Shown here: positions 9,266 through 17,513 of the stretch, one piece after another
How the letters are laid out: the number at the start of each line of letters is the position of its first letter
Numbering within the stretch: the stretch's first letter is position 1
Source: Acidobacteriota bacterium
GTDB lineage: Bacteria > Acidobacteriota > Terriglobia > Acidiferrales > UBA7541
DNA: 64,000 bases
NCBI GenBank assembly: GCA_013289835.1
Contig: JABCZG010000018.1
Span: forward strand, 1 to 64,000
Reading direction: 5' to 3'
The notes under the pieces: model-generated
What the model was told of the DNA's origin: nothing
Seen by the model: only the letters and a program-made list of their open reading frames with translations
The model's database searches: none
Translations under genes and position numbers: made by a program

Positions 9266-9741
9266 TTAATTCCTCCAGAAAATTCAATTCAATAAAATTG
9301 GCGTTGGCTTTGGAATCCTTGCTGGGAATCGTGTCGCGTGCAGGCACACAAATCCGCCAAGGCTCCAGCGAACGCTTGGAACCAGCTGCGTCTACTTTTT
9401 TCTGGAGAAAATGTGACGGCGAAACTTGCTTCGTTTTGCCCTATCCCCAGCCGCCGTCTACGAGCGAATCTCACCCTGTATTCGCTCAGGTCCACAGAAC
9501 TTGATGTCCGAATGATAGAGCAATTATATTTCCTCAGTGGGACAAGAAAATATCAAGCTATAAGTGACATAAAACAAAGAGATTTGGACGAGTGTCGGCC
9601 CTTGGGCACTCAGGTCAGCGACGTAGGCTTCAGATAACTGTACATACTTACGTGCGATGTACGAGTTCTTGTATGGATTGTGTATAAATCGCAGCTGCAC
9701 AAGTTAACTTGCTCGCTTCTAAATTCGCCGAGGATTGCTGG
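9266..9741. other. Intergenic region upstream of the receptor gene
   Basis: A 476-base, relatively AT-rich region between two minus-strand genes, without a credible gene. It includes a short inverted repeat GTACAT-N11-ATGTAC (9640-9645 and 9657-9662) that could be a regulator site. It must also contain the receptor promoter and the end of the penicillin-binding protein transcript; I found no clear terminator hairpin. Confidence 0.4.
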
Positions 9742-12054
9742 TCAGCGAACTTGTGGTGCGCCCGTCACAGGTGCGGTGCCAGTTTTCGCCGGTGGTGAGG
9801 CGGCCGGGGGCTTTTCCTTGGGCGCGGCGGGTTCGTCTTCTGTCGGGGCGGTATCGGGTGTGTCCACATTCAGGTGGTGATCGGCGGCCTGTTGCTCGAG
9901 CGTAACGACGTTGGGGAAGTCCAGCGCGGGCATTCCGGCCAATGCGCCTTGCATAAATTCCAGCCAGATGGGTAGCGCTGCCCGCGCGCCGGTTTCTTTT
10001 TTTCCTAATGAAATTTGTTTGTCGTCGAAGCCGACCCACACGCCGGAGGTGATTTGCGGTGTGAATCCCACGAACCAGGCATCGGTGTAATCCTGCGTGG
10101 TGCCGGTCTTGCCTGCGGCGGGCCGGCCCAGGGCTTTCGCCTGGATGCCGGTTCCGAATTGGATGACTTCTTCAAGCATGGCGGTCATGGTGCGCGCGAC
10201 GTCCGGCGAGAGGACATCGTGCACTTCGGGATGGGCTTCTTCTAGAAGCGCGCCGTCGTAGCTGGTGACCCGGCGAATCATGTGCGGGTCAATGCGGATG
10301 CCGTCGTTCGGAAAAACCGTGAAGGCGGAAACGTGCTCCTCCAGCTTCATATCCGCGGCGCCGAGGGCCAGTGGAAGATACGGCGGAAGCGGCGTGGTGA
10401 TGCCGAAGCGCTTGGCCATCTCCACGACGGAGTTGATGCCGATCTTTTCGGCGAGCTTTACGGCGGGAACGTTGCGCGAGCCGGCGAGCGCGCGGCGCAA
10501 CGTGATGGTGCCTTCGAATTTTTCGTCGTAGTTATGGGGAGAGTAGACCTGACCGCCGCTCATGGTGGTGAACGGTAAATCCACGATGGTGTCGAAAGGC
10601 GTGGAACCTTTTTCGAGCGCGTCGGCGTAGACGTACACCTTGAACGAGCTGCCTACTTGCCGCACGGCCTGGGTGGCGCGATTGAATTTGGAATCTTCAA
10701 AGCTGTAGCCGCCGACCATGGCTTTGATTTCGCCGGTGGAATTATCAATGGCCATGAGCGCGCCCTGCGGGCCGGGCTGCTGCTCGAGTTGCACGCGCGC
10801 GGTGTTGTCGCGCAGTTCCTGCATGGAGAATTGCGCGAGGTCGCCAATCTTCAATAAATCCGCGGGTTTTTTGCGGCCGGTCCAGGCGAAATCGCCAGGA
10901 GAAAGAATGGCGCGGTAGGGGCCGATCTTGACGACTGCATTTTTCTCATCCACGGAAAGAACCAGCCCGGTAACGTAACTTCCCTTTTCGATCGGATGGC
11001 GCCAGTCGTCGTCTTCGTAACTGTCAAGCCTCCCGAGATTGTCCCGCAAGACATTCGGTAAATTGCCTTTCCAGCCGTGACGGCGCTCATAGCCGTGGAG
11101 GCCGTCGCGCAGCGATTGATTAGCGATCCGCTGCATCTTTATATTCAAGGTGGTGTAGACGCGAAGGCCGCGTTCGTGAACGGCTTCCGTGCCGTAGGTG
11201 GATTCCAGATACTTGCGAATGTCTTCGAAAAAGTAAGGCGCGAGGTCGTTGCGCGGATATTGGATGTGCAGGCCGAGCGGCGATTTTCTGGCGGTGGCTT
11301 CTTCCGTGGGCGAGATTTTTCCCTCTTCTTCCATGCGATGCAGAACGAGATTGCGTCGCGCAAGCGCGGCCTCTGGATTCGTAAGCGGGGAGAACTTGGG
11401 TCCATTGACCATGCCGGCGAGCAACGCTGCTTCCTGGAGCTTCAAATCGGTGACGGGCTTGCCGAAATAGAACTGCGCGGCGGCGGCGAAACCGTAGTTG
11501 CCATGCGCGAGATACACCTGGTTGCCGTACATGGTGAAAATTTGCGGCTTGGTGTAGCGGCGCTCGATTTGCAGCGCGAGCAAGATTTCCTGCATTTTGC
11601 GGCGAAAGCTGCGGTCGCTGCGGTCGAGGAAAAGATTGCCAGCCAGCTGCATGGTAATGGTGCTGGCGCCGCCGGTGATGCGGCGCTTGATGACATTGCG
11701 GAACGCGGCGCTGAACATGCGCGGGAAATCGATGCCCCAGTGTTCTTCGAAGTGCTGATCCTCGATGGCGGTGACCGCGTTGTAAAGAACCTTGGGGCAC
11801 TGCTCATAGGTCATCAGGATGCGGCGCTGGATCGCGAAGCTGCCGGCGAGTTGGCCGTCATCGGCGTAAACTTCCGTGACCACGTCGGGCCGATACGTTT
11901 CCAGCGCGCGAATCTCCGGCAGGTCGCTGGCGTAAACGAAGAGCAATCCGCAAGCTGCGCCCAGCGCGATCGAGCACAGCAGCAGAAATGCCAGCGCGAC
12001 ACGGTCAATCAGTTTGAAGCCGCGCAAACGCAGCGTGATGGGTGGCAGGCTCAT
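9742..12054 (-). CDS. Class A penicillin-binding protein (PBP1A/1B-like)
   Basis: A bifunctional peptidoglycan synthase of 770 residues, anchored in the inner membrane by a segment at about 20-42. The GT51 glycosyltransferase domain (about 60-245) has the catalytic Glu in AIEDQHFEEHWGID (E98), followed by RRITGGASTITMQLAGN. The transpeptidase domain (about 430-730) has SSFK with active Ser S469, SRN (526-528) and KTGT (649-652). A linker of about 100 residues between them resembles an OB-fold. The last 40 or so residues form a Pro/Ala/Glu-rich tail. All catalytic motifs are present, so it should polymerise and cross-link glycan strands. No MrcA- or MrcB-specific marker is clear, so no gene symbol is given. 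Confidence 0.95.
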   Translation of the reverse strand: MSLPPITLRLRGFKLIDRVALAFLLLCSIALGAACGLLFVYASDLPEIRALETYRPDVVTEVYADDGQLAGSFAIQRRILMTYEQCPKVLYNAVTAIEDQHFEEHWGIDFPRMFSAAFRNVIKRRITGGASTITMQLAGNLFLDRSDRSFRRKMQEILLALQIERRYTKPQIFTMYGNQVYLAHGNYGFAAAAQFYFGKPVTDLKLQEAALLAGMVNGPKFSPLTNPEAALARRNLVLHRMEEEGKISPTEEATARKSPLGLHIQYPRNDLAPYFFEDIRKYLESTYGTEAVHERGLRVYTTLNIKMQRIANQSLRDGLHGYERRHGWKGNLPNVLRDNLGRLDSYEDDDWRHPIEKGSYVTGLVLSVDEKNAVVKIGPYRAILSPGDFAWTGRKKPADLLKIGDLAQFSMQELRDNTARVQLEQQPGPQGALMAIDNSTGEIKAMVGGYSFEDSKFNRATQAVRQVGSSFKVYVYADALEKGSTPFDTIVDLPFTTMSGGQVYSPHNYDEKFEGTITLRRALAGSRNVPAVKLAEKIGINSVVEMAKRFGITTPLPPYLPLALGAADMKLEEHVSAFTVFPNDGIRIDPHMIRRVTSYDGALLEEAHPEVHDVLSPDVARTMTAMLEEVIQFGTGIQAKALGRPAAGKTGTTQDYTDAWFVGFTPQITSGVWVGFDDKQISLGKKETGARAALPIWLEFMQGALAGMPALDFPNVVTLEQQAADHHLNVDTPDTAPTEDEPAAPKEKPPAASPPAKTGTAPVTGAPQVR

Positions 12055-12139
12055 CGTCGAAAGATGATTTTAGCGCACAATTGAAGATTCGCTGATTGCT
12101 GGATTGACGGCGGTTTCACACAAAATATGAAATCTGCGA

Positions 12140-12619
12140 CTAGGAAACTCCATCGACTTTGTCGCTCTTCACAATCCAGCGACCTTCTTTGAACACGATT
12201 CGTAAAGTATTCCAATTTGCGGCGATGCCATCGCAAAAAGCTTCGACTCTGGCTTCGGCTTCTCGTCCACCAATCCAACGAATGGATATTACGGTCATGC
12301 GCATGCCGGATTCGGCTGTCTTCTTTTGTTTGACCGCGTTCATTGGCCCTGTTAGTTCGCAATCAGACGCCCAGACAACACGGGGTTTGCTATCTGCAAA
12401 TCGAAGTAGAAATTTTTCTGGCTGAGGTTGTTCTGGTTGTATGCAAAATACTTTCACATAGGGTCCGTAATTGTAGTGCTCGAACGTGTAGCGAAAAATG
12501 GCCTCACGAAGATTGGATTTGTCTGGCGATTCATCCGCAAAGGGGGCTTGCGCTGAGACACCGGAGACAAAACAAGAACACAAAAGCAGAATGGAAACGC
12601 AACGGCGAACGGGATTCAT
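12140..12619 (-). CDS. Small exported protein, tandem paralogue A
   Basis: A 159-residue protein of unknown function. A signal peptide (RRCVSILLLCSCFVSGVSAQ) precedes a mature domain of about 135 residues. It shares its layout and several blocks with the next gene upstream: FRYxF near the start, a PxxFxxRFAxxxPxVVW centre, the VISIRWxxGxEAE strand, and the C-terminal GRWxVKxDKVDxV. The two arose by tandem duplication. The start codon overlaps the stop of the upstream paralogue by 4 bases (ATGA), which implies translational coupling. I recognise no family. Confidence 0.75.
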   Translation of the reverse strand: MNPVRRCVSILLLCSCFVSGVSAQAPFADESPDKSNLREAIFRYTFEHYNYGPYVKVFCIQPEQPQPEKFLLRFADSKPRVVWASDCELTGPMNAVKQKKTAESGMRMTVISIRWIGGREAEARVEAFCDGIAANWNTLRIVFKEGRWIVKSDKVDGVS

Positions 12620-13092
12620 GAACTCTGACCAACTGCGTCGACTTTGTCGTTCTTCACAAACCAGCGACCATTTTTTTCAACGATATGCACGGTGCTAGGG
12701 GGCCGAACGAAGTCGCCCCAGACGGAACCCCCACTCACTTCCGCTTCCTTGCCGCTGACCCAACGAATGCTCACAATTTTGACGAGAACGGCGGGTTCGT
12801 TCGTCTTGATATATTTGACACCCGCCCAAAGGTTAGAAGTACATTCGATCGACCAAACCACGTGAGGAATGTTATTCGCAAAGCGGTTGGTAAAGTTTGA
12901 TGGGAGCGGTATCGTAGTCGAAATGCAAATGGCCTTTGCCCCCAATGTGCCGTCATGCGTAAAGAAATAACGAAATGCTGTCTCGCAAACATCTTCGGCG
13001 CGATTTGAGTCCACGTTAGAGGGCGTTTGCGTGTTCGCTGGGAGAACAAAGAAGGCCGCGATACAGCTCGCCAATAGGCTCCTACGCCTCAT
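12616..13092 (-). CDS. Small exported protein, tandem paralogue B
   Basis: A 158-residue exported protein related to the gene immediately downstream (see shared RFA..VVW, SIRWxxGxEAE and GRWFVKNDKVD blocks). The signal peptide is RRRSLLASCIAAFFVLPANTQ, likely cut after ANT or nearby. Its ATG overlaps the stop codon of the FmdE-like gene by 4 bases and its stop overlaps the next start by 4 bases, so three genes are translationally coupled. Function unknown. The conserved aromatic and basic C-terminus suggests a small beta-rich NTF2-like or SnoaL-like fold, but this is only a guess. Confidence 0.75.
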   Translation of the reverse strand: MRRRSLLASCIAAFFVLPANTQTPSNVDSNRAEDVCETAFRYFFTHDGTLGAKAICISTTIPLPSNFTNRFANNIPHVVWSIECTSNLWAGVKYIKTNEPAVLVKIVSIRWVSGKEAEVSGGSVWGDFVRPPSTVHIVEKNGRWFVKNDKVDAVGQSS

Positions 13093-13682
13093 CTAGACCC
13101 TCCATCGTTCTGGATTGAATAGTATCGTTCGCCGGCGCAGGAGCGGCAGAGGGTGCGGCCATCTTTCAGGATTTCGCGTTTGAAGTTGATGCCTTCGCCG
13201 CATTGGGCGCAGACGACGCGGGGGCCTTTGAAGCCGGGCAGATCTTCTGGCTGAACTTCCACCCTTACCCATTGTTTGTCGAAAAGGATTTCGTCGGAGA
13301 GCTGTGCGTAGGCTTTTTGCTGGCCGGCCTCTTTTTCGAGTTCGGGAAAGAGTTCGCGGGCGGCTTGTTTGGAAGATTCTTTTGCGGCAATGCGCACGGC
13401 GCGGCCGGTTTTCAGATCAACAAAGGTGGCAGCGACTTTGCCCCAGTCGCGGAATTTCAGGGCGCGCTTGCCGAGCCGGCAATTGGCGACGACGGCAACG
13501 GCGTCGGTGACACAGCGGTCGATCTCGACGTAGGTCACGAGGCGCTTGCGATCGGCGATGGGATCGCCAATGCCCAGTTCGCGCAAACCCAGCATGGCCA
13601 GACGTACGCCGAGAACTTGGCCGGCGCAAAGATGGCCGTGGGCTTGCGCGGCGAGGTCCAGGTATTCAGCGAGCGTTTTCAT
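13089..13682 (-). CDS. FmdE-family protein with C-terminal zinc ribbon
   Basis: A 197-residue protein resembling FmdE, the protein first noted with formylmethanofuran dehydrogenase operons in archaea. The FmdE core (about 5-130) includes AAQAHGHLCAGQVLGVRLA, with the conserved His and Cys of the family, and YVEIDRCVTDAV with another conserved Cys. A C-terminal four-Cys zinc ribbon (CAQC...CRSC, about 163-185) resembles a DksA/TraR finger. No methanofuran genes are near, and members in bacteria occur widely without C1 metabolism. Proposed roles include metal or molybdopterin handling, but none is established. It lies 15 bases downstream of the MauE-like gene and overlaps the next gene by 4 bases. 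Confidence 0.85.
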   Translation of the reverse strand: MKTLAEYLDLAAQAHGHLCAGQVLGVRLAMLGLRELGIGDPIADRKRLVTYVEIDRCVTDAVAVVANCRLGKRALKFRDWGKVAATFVDLKTGRAVRIAAKESSKQAARELFPELEKEAGQQKAYAQLSDEILFDKQWVRVEVQPEDLPGFKGPRVVCAQCGEGINFKREILKDGRTLCRSCAGERYYSIQNDGGSR

Positions 13683-13697
13683 CGAGGTGATCGTTTC

Positions 13698-14219
13698 TCA
13701 GGCTTTTTCCGGAGCGGACCAGGGGTGAGGCTCGCGGGCTTCCCGGAAGGCGAAGATGGTCATGAGCAGGGCGAGCGCGGTGAAAGCGCTGTCGCGCACT
13801 ACGGTCATGCCGGTGAGCTTCTCCGGGACGCCGAAACAGCCGCAATTGATGTCCATGTGCAGGACATACGCACGGGTCACGGCCGCGAGGAACCCCGCCA
13901 TGATCAGCGTGATGGCCGTGGCCCAGATGCGCAAGCGCCAGCCAATCAGCAGCAGCAGGCCGAGCACAATTTCCAGGAACGGCAACGCGTGCGCGACCAA
14001 CTGCGAGGCTTCCGGCGAGATTATTTTGTAGGATTCCACTTGCTGCGCGAAGCTGGCGATATTCATCGAGACTGAAAATTTCAGCATAAACATCGGCCAA
14101 AGATGCGTGTTCGGCAGTAACAGCTTGGAGAATCCCGCGTAGACAAAGATTCCGCCCAGAACGAGGCGGCCGATCCAGATGATTGCGCGGCGTGCGTTGA
14201 GTGGGCTGGATTGCATCAT
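13698..14219 (-). CDS. MauE/DoxX-family membrane protein
   Basis: A 173-residue integral membrane protein with four predicted helices: about 12-28, 75-95, 100-120 and 148-165. The sequence GRLVLGGIFVYAGFSKLL at the start of helix 1 and the MDINCGCFG motif between helices 3 and 4 are typical of the MauE branch of the DoxX superfamily. MauE supports disulfide formation during methylamine dehydrogenase maturation, and relatives work with thioredoxin-like or DsbA partners. A DsbA-like gene lies just upstream but is separated from it by an intrinsic terminator. The CxC pair is plausible as the redox site. It is likely the first gene of the unit that continues into the FmdE-like gene and the two paralogues. 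Confidence 0.82.
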   Translation of the reverse strand: MMQSSPLNARRAIIWIGRLVLGGIFVYAGFSKLLLPNTHLWPMFMLKFSVSMNIASFAQQVESYKIISPEASQLVAHALPFLEIVLGLLLLIGWRLRIWATAITLIMAGFLAAVTRAYVLHMDINCGCFGVPEKLTGMTVVRDSAFTALALLMTIFAFREAREPHPWSAPEKA

Positions 14220-14271
14220 TTCTAGTTCTCGGTTTTCAGTTCTCAGTCTTCAGTACAGAAGGACATGATTT

Positions 14272-14297
14272 TTAAAAAGCGGGAGCTGGGCTCCCGC
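14272..14297 (-). terminator. Intrinsic terminator of the DsbA-like gene
   Basis: On the minus strand a perfect 8-bp stem GCGGGAGC/GCTCCCGC with a CCA loop is followed by TTTTTAAAAA. It lies about 20 bases after the DsbA-like stop codon and separates that gene from the MauE-like gene. Confidence 0.88.
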
Positions 14298-14316
14298 ACT
14301 CCACAAAAGAGCTGCT

Positions 14317-14970
14317 TCATTTTTGGGAAAGCAGCTGGTCGAGGAATTGTTTGAGCATGTCGTAGGTCATGACCCCGGCGAAGGGGTAGGTCTGGCCCTT
14401 GGAATGGAAAACGGTCGTGGGTGTTTGGCTGACGCGATACAGCTGGCCGAGCGCAGAGTCTTTGTCAATGCCGGCGTCGAGCGTGCCGCCCTTCACGAGC
14501 GCGCGAACCTTGGCTATTTCCGCGGCGGGGAGAACGCTGGCGACGGTGCCGTCCACGTCGCCGGTCTGCTCCCATTTTTCCTGGTTCTGGAAGAGGACCT
14601 GTTCGACGGGCTCAAATTTTCCGATTTGCGCGGCAGCGCGAGCATAGCGCGCGGCGATGCGCGAATAGGCGTGCATTGGCAGGGGAAAATCGCGATGGAT
14701 CAAGTACACCTTGCCGGTGCTGACGTAATTGTCCATGAGCTGTCGGTTGGTGCTGGTGAAGAGAGTCTTGCAGGCGGGGCACTGGAAGTCGCTGAAGACT
14801 TCCATGGTGACGGGGGCGTTCTTCGAGCCAAAGGCTTTGTGCGGGTCAATGTCGGTGACGCCCTCCGTTTGTGGGGTGGCGCGGGCGACGAGGACGGCAA
14901 AGGCACTGAGAAGACAGAGCAGAATTGTTCCTGCTGTAAAGCGCCGACGATTCACGCGATCCTCCCGCAT
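14317..14970 (-). CDS. Exported DsbA-like thiol:disulfide oxidoreductase
   Basis: A 217-residue protein with an N-terminal signal or anchor segment (about 9-30) and a DsbA/BdbD-type thioredoxin domain. The active site is FQCPACK (CPAC, about residues 63-66), preceded by APVTMEVFSDF. The helical insertion (HRDFPLPMHAYSRIAARYARAA) and the cis-Pro segment near the end (SQTPTTVFHSKG, with TPT) match the DsbA_4/thioredoxin_4 family. It likely oxidises or isomerises cysteines of exported proteins. It is transcribed away from dnaK and has its own terminator. The MauE/DoxX gene next door is a plausible redox partner. Confidence 0.9.
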   Translation of the reverse strand: MREDRVNRRRFTAGTILLCLLSAFAVLVARATPQTEGVTDIDPHKAFGSKNAPVTMEVFSDFQCPACKTLFTSTNRQLMDNYVSTGKVYLIHRDFPLPMHAYSRIAARYARAAAQIGKFEPVEQVLFQNQEKWEQTGDVDGTVASVLPAAEIAKVRALVKGGTLDAGIDKDSALGQLYRVSQTPTTVFHSKGQTYPFAGVMTYDMLKQFLDQLLSQK

Positions 14971-15354
14971 CTAATGGAAGTGCCCGCTAGCAAAATCAAG
15001 GTCAGACTACCACAGGTTTCGGGTCGAAATGGGTCGTGCCGGGTGCGAGCCGCACGAATAAGGTAAGGCGAGCTTGCGGTCATCCTAGAAGATTGGATTG
15101 GCAGAGTGCCTAAGACAGTTGTACGCCCCACCCCCCAATTTTCTGTAAGTGTTGATTCTAAGCCAGATGCATGGGCGGGACTGGGTTTCTGCCAAAGGGT
15201 TGGAACCAAACGCTTGCCCGGCCATCTAAACTTACCAAGAGATAGTATGACAGAGGGATTATCAAGAGTCAAGGAAGAGTTGGAGGAGGGAGGAAAGGAG
15301 ATTGGGAGGCTGGAAGTAACGGAAAACAAGCTGGTTATTCGTGCTATAAGAAAA
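14971..15354. other. Intergenic region between divergent dsbA-like gene and dnaK promoter
   Basis: About 380 bases without a credible gene. A plus-strand open frame from 15106 runs through the dnaK promoter and has no ribosome binding site, so I do not call it. The stretch near 15110-15130 is C-rich (CCCCACCCCCC), a composition change rather than a feature. Confidence 0.4.
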
Positions 15355-15384
15355 CTTGACAAAGAGGCACTCAACTTGTACAAT
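15355..15384 (+). promoter_or_regulatory. dnaK promoter overlapped by a HAIR-like HspR operator
   Basis: A near-perfect sigma70 promoter: -35 TTGACA (15356-15361), 17-base spacer, -10 TACAAT (15379-15384). Over the -35 and spacer lies CTTGACA-N7-ACTCAAC (15355-15375), which matches 11 of 14 positions of the HAIR consensus CTTGAGT-N7-ACTCAAG recognised by HspR. An hspR gene sits at the end of the same cluster, so repressor binding would block the -35 box. Promoter and motif are seen; HspR binding is inferred. Confidence 0.72.
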
Positions 15385-15492
15385 GTGCTTCGAGCTGGAG
15401 TTGGGGCCGAATATCTGAGATGGACTCGCACCACTCTGAGCAGGTCGCGAGCGAGCGGGAAGATTTGAAAGATTTAGGGAGGTAGGGCAGTC

Positions 15493-17442
15493 ATGAGCAA
15501 GATTATTGGAATTGACCTGGGAACGACGAACTCGGTTGTAGCCGTCATGCAAGGCGGCGAACCGGTGGTGATCCCCAACCAGGAAGGGGCGCGGACGACG
15601 CCGTCTGTGGTGGCCATCACGAAGACGGGCGAGCGGCTCGTCGGACAAGTGGCCAAGCGGCAAGCGGTGACGAATCCCGAGAACACGGTGTATTCGATCA
15701 AGAGGTTCATGGGCCGGCGCTTCGATGAAGTCGGCGAAGAGACGCGGCGCGTACCGTATAAAGTGGTTGCCGGACCGCATCAGGATGCGCGCGTGGAGAT
15801 TTCGGGCAAGGCATACAGCCCGCCGGAGATATCCGCGATGATCCTGACGAAGTTGAAGTCAGCGGCGGAAGATTTCCTCGGTGAAAAGGTCACCAAGGCG
15901 GTGATCACCGTGCCGGCGTATTTCAACGACGCGCAGCGGCAGGCCACCAAGCAGGCGGGCGAAATCGCCGGCCTGGAAGTGGTGCGCATCATTAATGAGC
16001 CGACGGCGGCGGCGCTGGCGTACGGGCTGGACAAGAAGAGCGACGAGACCATCGCGGTTTACGACCTTGGCGGCGGCACGTTTGACATTTCCGTGCTGGA
16101 AGTGGGCGCGGGCGTGGTGGAAGTAAAGTCCACGAACGGCGACACGCACCTGGGCGGCGATGACATTGACCAGCGGATCGTCGACTGGATGATCGACGAG
16201 TTCAAGAAAGAGAACAACATTGACCTAAGCAAGGATCGCATGGCTTTGCAGCGCCTGAAGGAAGCGGCGGAAAAGGCCAAGATCGAGCTCTCGCAGCTGA
16301 TGGAAACCACCATCAACCTGCCGTTTCTGACGGCGGGCGCGGCGGGTCCGATTCACTTCGAGAAGAACCTGACGCGCACGCGGCTTGAGCAGTTGATGAA
16401 CGATTTGCTCGAGCGCTCAATGAAGCCGGTGAAGCAGGCGCTGGAAGACGCGAAGATGTCGCCCAACGACATCCAGGAAGTAGTGATGGTGGGCGGTTCG
16501 ACGCGTATTCCGAAGGTGCAGCAACTGGTGCGCACGTTCTTCGGCGGGAAAGAGCCCCACAAGGGCGTGAACCCGGACGAAGTCGTAGCGGTCGGCGCGG
16601 CCATTCAGGGCGCGGTGCTCGGCGGCGACGTGAAGGACATCCTGCTGCTGGACGTGACGCCGCTTTCGCTGGGCGTGGAGACGCTTGGCGGGGTGATGAC
16701 CGTTCAAATCCCGCGCAACACCACGATTCCGACGCGCAAGGTAGAAACGTATTCGACGGCGGCGGACAACCAGCCGGGCGTGGAAATCCACGTGCTGCAG
16801 GGCGAGCGTAAGTTCGCGAAGGACAATCGGTCGCTCGGGACGTTCAAGCTGGATGGGATTCCACCTGCTCCACGCGGAACGCCGCAGATCGAGGTCACGT
16901 TCGACATCGATGCGAACGGCATCCTGAACGTGAGCGCAAAGGACAAGGCGACGAGCAAAGAGCAGAAGATCACCATCACGGCATCGAGCGGCCTATCGAA
17001 AGAAGAGGCCGAGAAGATGCGCGTGGAAGCCGAATCGCATTCGGAAGACGATCGCAGGCGGATGGAGGAGGTCGAGGCGCGCAATCGCCTGGACGGAATC
17101 CTTTATCAATCGGAGAAGATGCTCCGTGAAAACCGCGAGAAGATTGCGGAAGCGGACGTGAAAGCGGCCGAGGCTGCGATTGACGACGCCAAGAAGGCCC
17201 TCAACGAAGGCGGCGTGGCGCGGCTGCGATCGGCAACGGAAAACCTGGAGCGTTCGCTGCATAAGGTCGCCGAAGAGCTCTACAAAGCAACGCAGGCCGC
17301 GGGCGCCGCGCAAGCAGGTGCTGCGGGCGCAGGAGCGAGCGGCGGGTCTTCCGCCGGTTCGAGCGGCGCGCAGGAGAAGAAGCCTGGCGACGTGATCGAC
17401 GCCGAGTACGTGGACGTGGATGAAACAAAGCGTCCGAATTAA
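15493..17442 (+). CDS. dnaK: Chaperone protein DnaK (Hsp70)
   Basis: The ATP-dependent Hsp70 chaperone, 649 residues, cytoplasmic. The nucleotide-binding domain (1 to about 385) has [10 protein letters not shown] at the start, [33 protein letters not shown] and [10 protein letters not shown]. The linker [11 protein letters not shown] leads to the substrate-binding domain and then the helical lid, followed by an Ala/Gly/Ser-rich disordered tail. It ends [14 protein letters not shown], an EEVD-like acidic terminus common in bacteria. A GGGAGGT ribosome binding site lies 8 bases before ATG. It heads the dnaK-dnaJ-hspR unit under the promoter at 15355-15384. No grpE is present in the cluster. Confidence 0.99.
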   Translation: MSKIIGIDLGTTNSVVAVMQGGEPVVIPNQEGARTTPSVVAITKTGERLVGQVAKRQAVTNPENTVYSIKRFMGRRFDEVGEETRRVPYKVVAGPHQDARVEISGKAYSPPEISAMILTKLKSAAEDFLGEKVTKAVITVPAYFNDAQRQATKQAGEIAGLEVVRIINEPTAAALAYGLDKKSDETIAVYDLGGGTFDISVLEVGAGVVEVKSTNGDTHLGGDDIDQRIVDWMIDEFKKENNIDLSKDRMALQRLKEAAEKAKIELSQLMETTINLPFLTAGAAGPIHFEKNLTRTRLEQLMNDLLERSMKPVKQALEDAKMSPNDIQEVVMVGGSTRIPKVQQLVRTFFGGKEPHKGVNPDEVVAVGAAIQGAVLGGDVKDILLLDVTPLSLGVETLGGVMTVQIPRNTTIPTRKVETYSTAADNQPGVEIHVLQGERKFAKDNRSLGTFKLDGIPPAPRGTPQIEVTFDIDANGILNVSAKDKATSKEQKITITASSGLSKEEAEKMRVEAESHSEDDRRRMEEVEARNRLDGILYQSEKMLRENREKIAEADVKAAEAAIDDAKKALNEGGVARLRSATENLERSLHKVAEELYKATQAAGAAQAGAAGAGASGGSSAGSSGAQEKKPGDVIDAEYVDVDETKRPN

Positions 17443-17458
17443 GTTGAAGCAGTGATCG

Positions 17459-17491
17459 CAGGGGCGCAGCCCGCATGGGCGGGCGCCCCTG
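17459..17491 (+). terminator. Hairpin between dnaK and dnaJ (attenuator or processing site)
   Basis: A 9-bp perfect outer stem CAGGGGCGC/GCGCCCCTG encloses a second GC-rich stem (GCCCGC/GGGC). It is followed by TAGATTTTTGTTT, a short imperfect T-tract. It lies 16 bases after the dnaK stop and 22 bases before dnaJ. It could be a partial terminator that lowers dnaJ relative to dnaK, or a stabiliser of the dnaK mRNA 3' end. Confidence 0.6.
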
Positions 17492-17513
17492 TAGATTTTT
17501 GTTTAGAGCGAAG

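Noticed and set aside
9338..9637. A 99-codon plus-strand frame in the gap upstream of the first receptor
   Set aside because: No ribosome binding site and no family resemblance; overlaps the expected receptor promoter region.
15106..15468. A 120-codon plus-strand open frame upstream of dnaK
   Set aside because: It has no ribosome binding site, spans the dnaK promoter and HAIR-like operator, and shows no recognisable family.
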